From UMGS1502 sp045545435 (lineage in GTDB: Bacteria > Actinomycetota > Coriobacteriia > Coriobacteriales > Eggerthellaceae), in NCBI GenBank assembly GCA_045545435.1, contig JAZQAV010000205.1, forward strand, positions 1 to 12,381: a DNA stretch of 12,381 nucleotides, given 5' to 3'. Below, piece after piece: positions 12,196 to 12,381 of the stretch; the stretch's first letter is position 1; each line of letters begins with the position of its first letter. The notes under the pieces were generated by a model, which worked only from the letters and a program-made list of their open reading frames with translations, searched no databases and was not told where the DNA came from. The position numbers and the translations under genes are program-made.

Positions 12196-12381
12196 ATGCT
12201 CACTAAACAGGAATTCGCTGTTCTGACGGCGTTGCTGTATAACAAAATCGGGACTCAGCGCGAGCTTGCGCAGAAGGCCGAAATATCGCTGGGCGCGGTG
12301 AATGCGGCCATCGGCTCGCTGCGTGAAAACGGCTACATAACCGCAGGTGGCGCTGCCGCCGCGGGTGTCGCCGCTGCCGCC
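12196..12381 (+). CDS. Winged helix-turn-helix protein, probably the N-terminus of a LicC-like nucleotidyltransferase (3' partial)
   Basis: The frame runs from ATG 12196 to the window edge (62 codons seen). AAGGGG (12181-12186) lies nine bases upstream. Residues about 4-50 form a winged helix-turn-helix of the MarR/GntR kind: KQEFAVLTALL, TQRELAQKAEISLGAVNAAI as the recognition unit, then SLRENGYIT as the start of the wing. From residue 51 follows an Ala/Gly-rich linker (GGAAAAGVAAAA). Such a domain opens many fused CTP:phosphocholine cytidylyltransferases and related sugar-nucleotide or kinase proteins of Gram-positive bacteria, which would suit this locus, but the catalytic part lies outside the window. 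A plain transcription regulator is the alternative. Confidence 0.6.
   Translation, partial: MLTKQEFAVLTALLYNKIGTQRELAQKAEISLGAVNAAIGSLRENGYITAGGAAAAGVAAAA

Overview
The window reads as a stretch of chromosome from a Gram-positive actinobacterium of the class Coriobacteriia (Eggerthellaceae-like). Three things point there: a secreted cell-wall hydrolase carrying ChW (clostridial hydrophobic W) repeats, an orphan DUF559/Vsr-like protein whose two-part layout I know mainly from that group, and moderately GC-rich coding sequence with Shine-Dalgarno starts. The taxon is an inference. No rRNA, tRNA, transposase, integrase or CRISPR array was seen.

Left block, + strand (1-5821): the 3' part of a two-enzyme autolysin (amidase_3, nine ChW repeats, glucosaminidase), then a membrane-bound UDP-GlcNAc 4,6-dehydratase of the PglF/WbpM/CapD type, then UDP-galactopyranose mutase (glf), closed by an intrinsic terminator. 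The last two make activated sugars for surface glycans. An 18-bp minisatellite starts inside the last codons of glf.

Middle block, - strand (9924 down to about 5880): a GT2 polyprenyl-phosphate-type glycosyltransferase, a possible 49-aa small protein, a DUF2304 membrane protein, and an 832-aa protein with two GT2 folds, the first degenerate. A terminator facing the glf terminator ends this block. Left and middle blocks together look like a surface polysaccharide or glycoprotein locus whose operons converge at 5680-6009.

Right block (9925-12381): a repeat-rich interval of about 840 bp holding two unrelated repeat families, then a - strand DUF559-like gene whose predicted promoter is overlapped by a 22-bp tandem array, then a + strand gene cut by the window edge. 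That last gene encodes a winged helix-turn-helix domain, of the sort found at the front of LicC-like nucleotidyltransferases, followed by an Ala/Gly-rich linker.

The least explained parts are the repeats: the 22-bp array over a promoter, the modular repeats at 10303-10735, the 28-29 bp array at 10001-10101 and the minisatellite at the glf tail. Four families of short direct repeats lie in the intergenic DNA of 12 kb, next to rather ordinary glycan genes.
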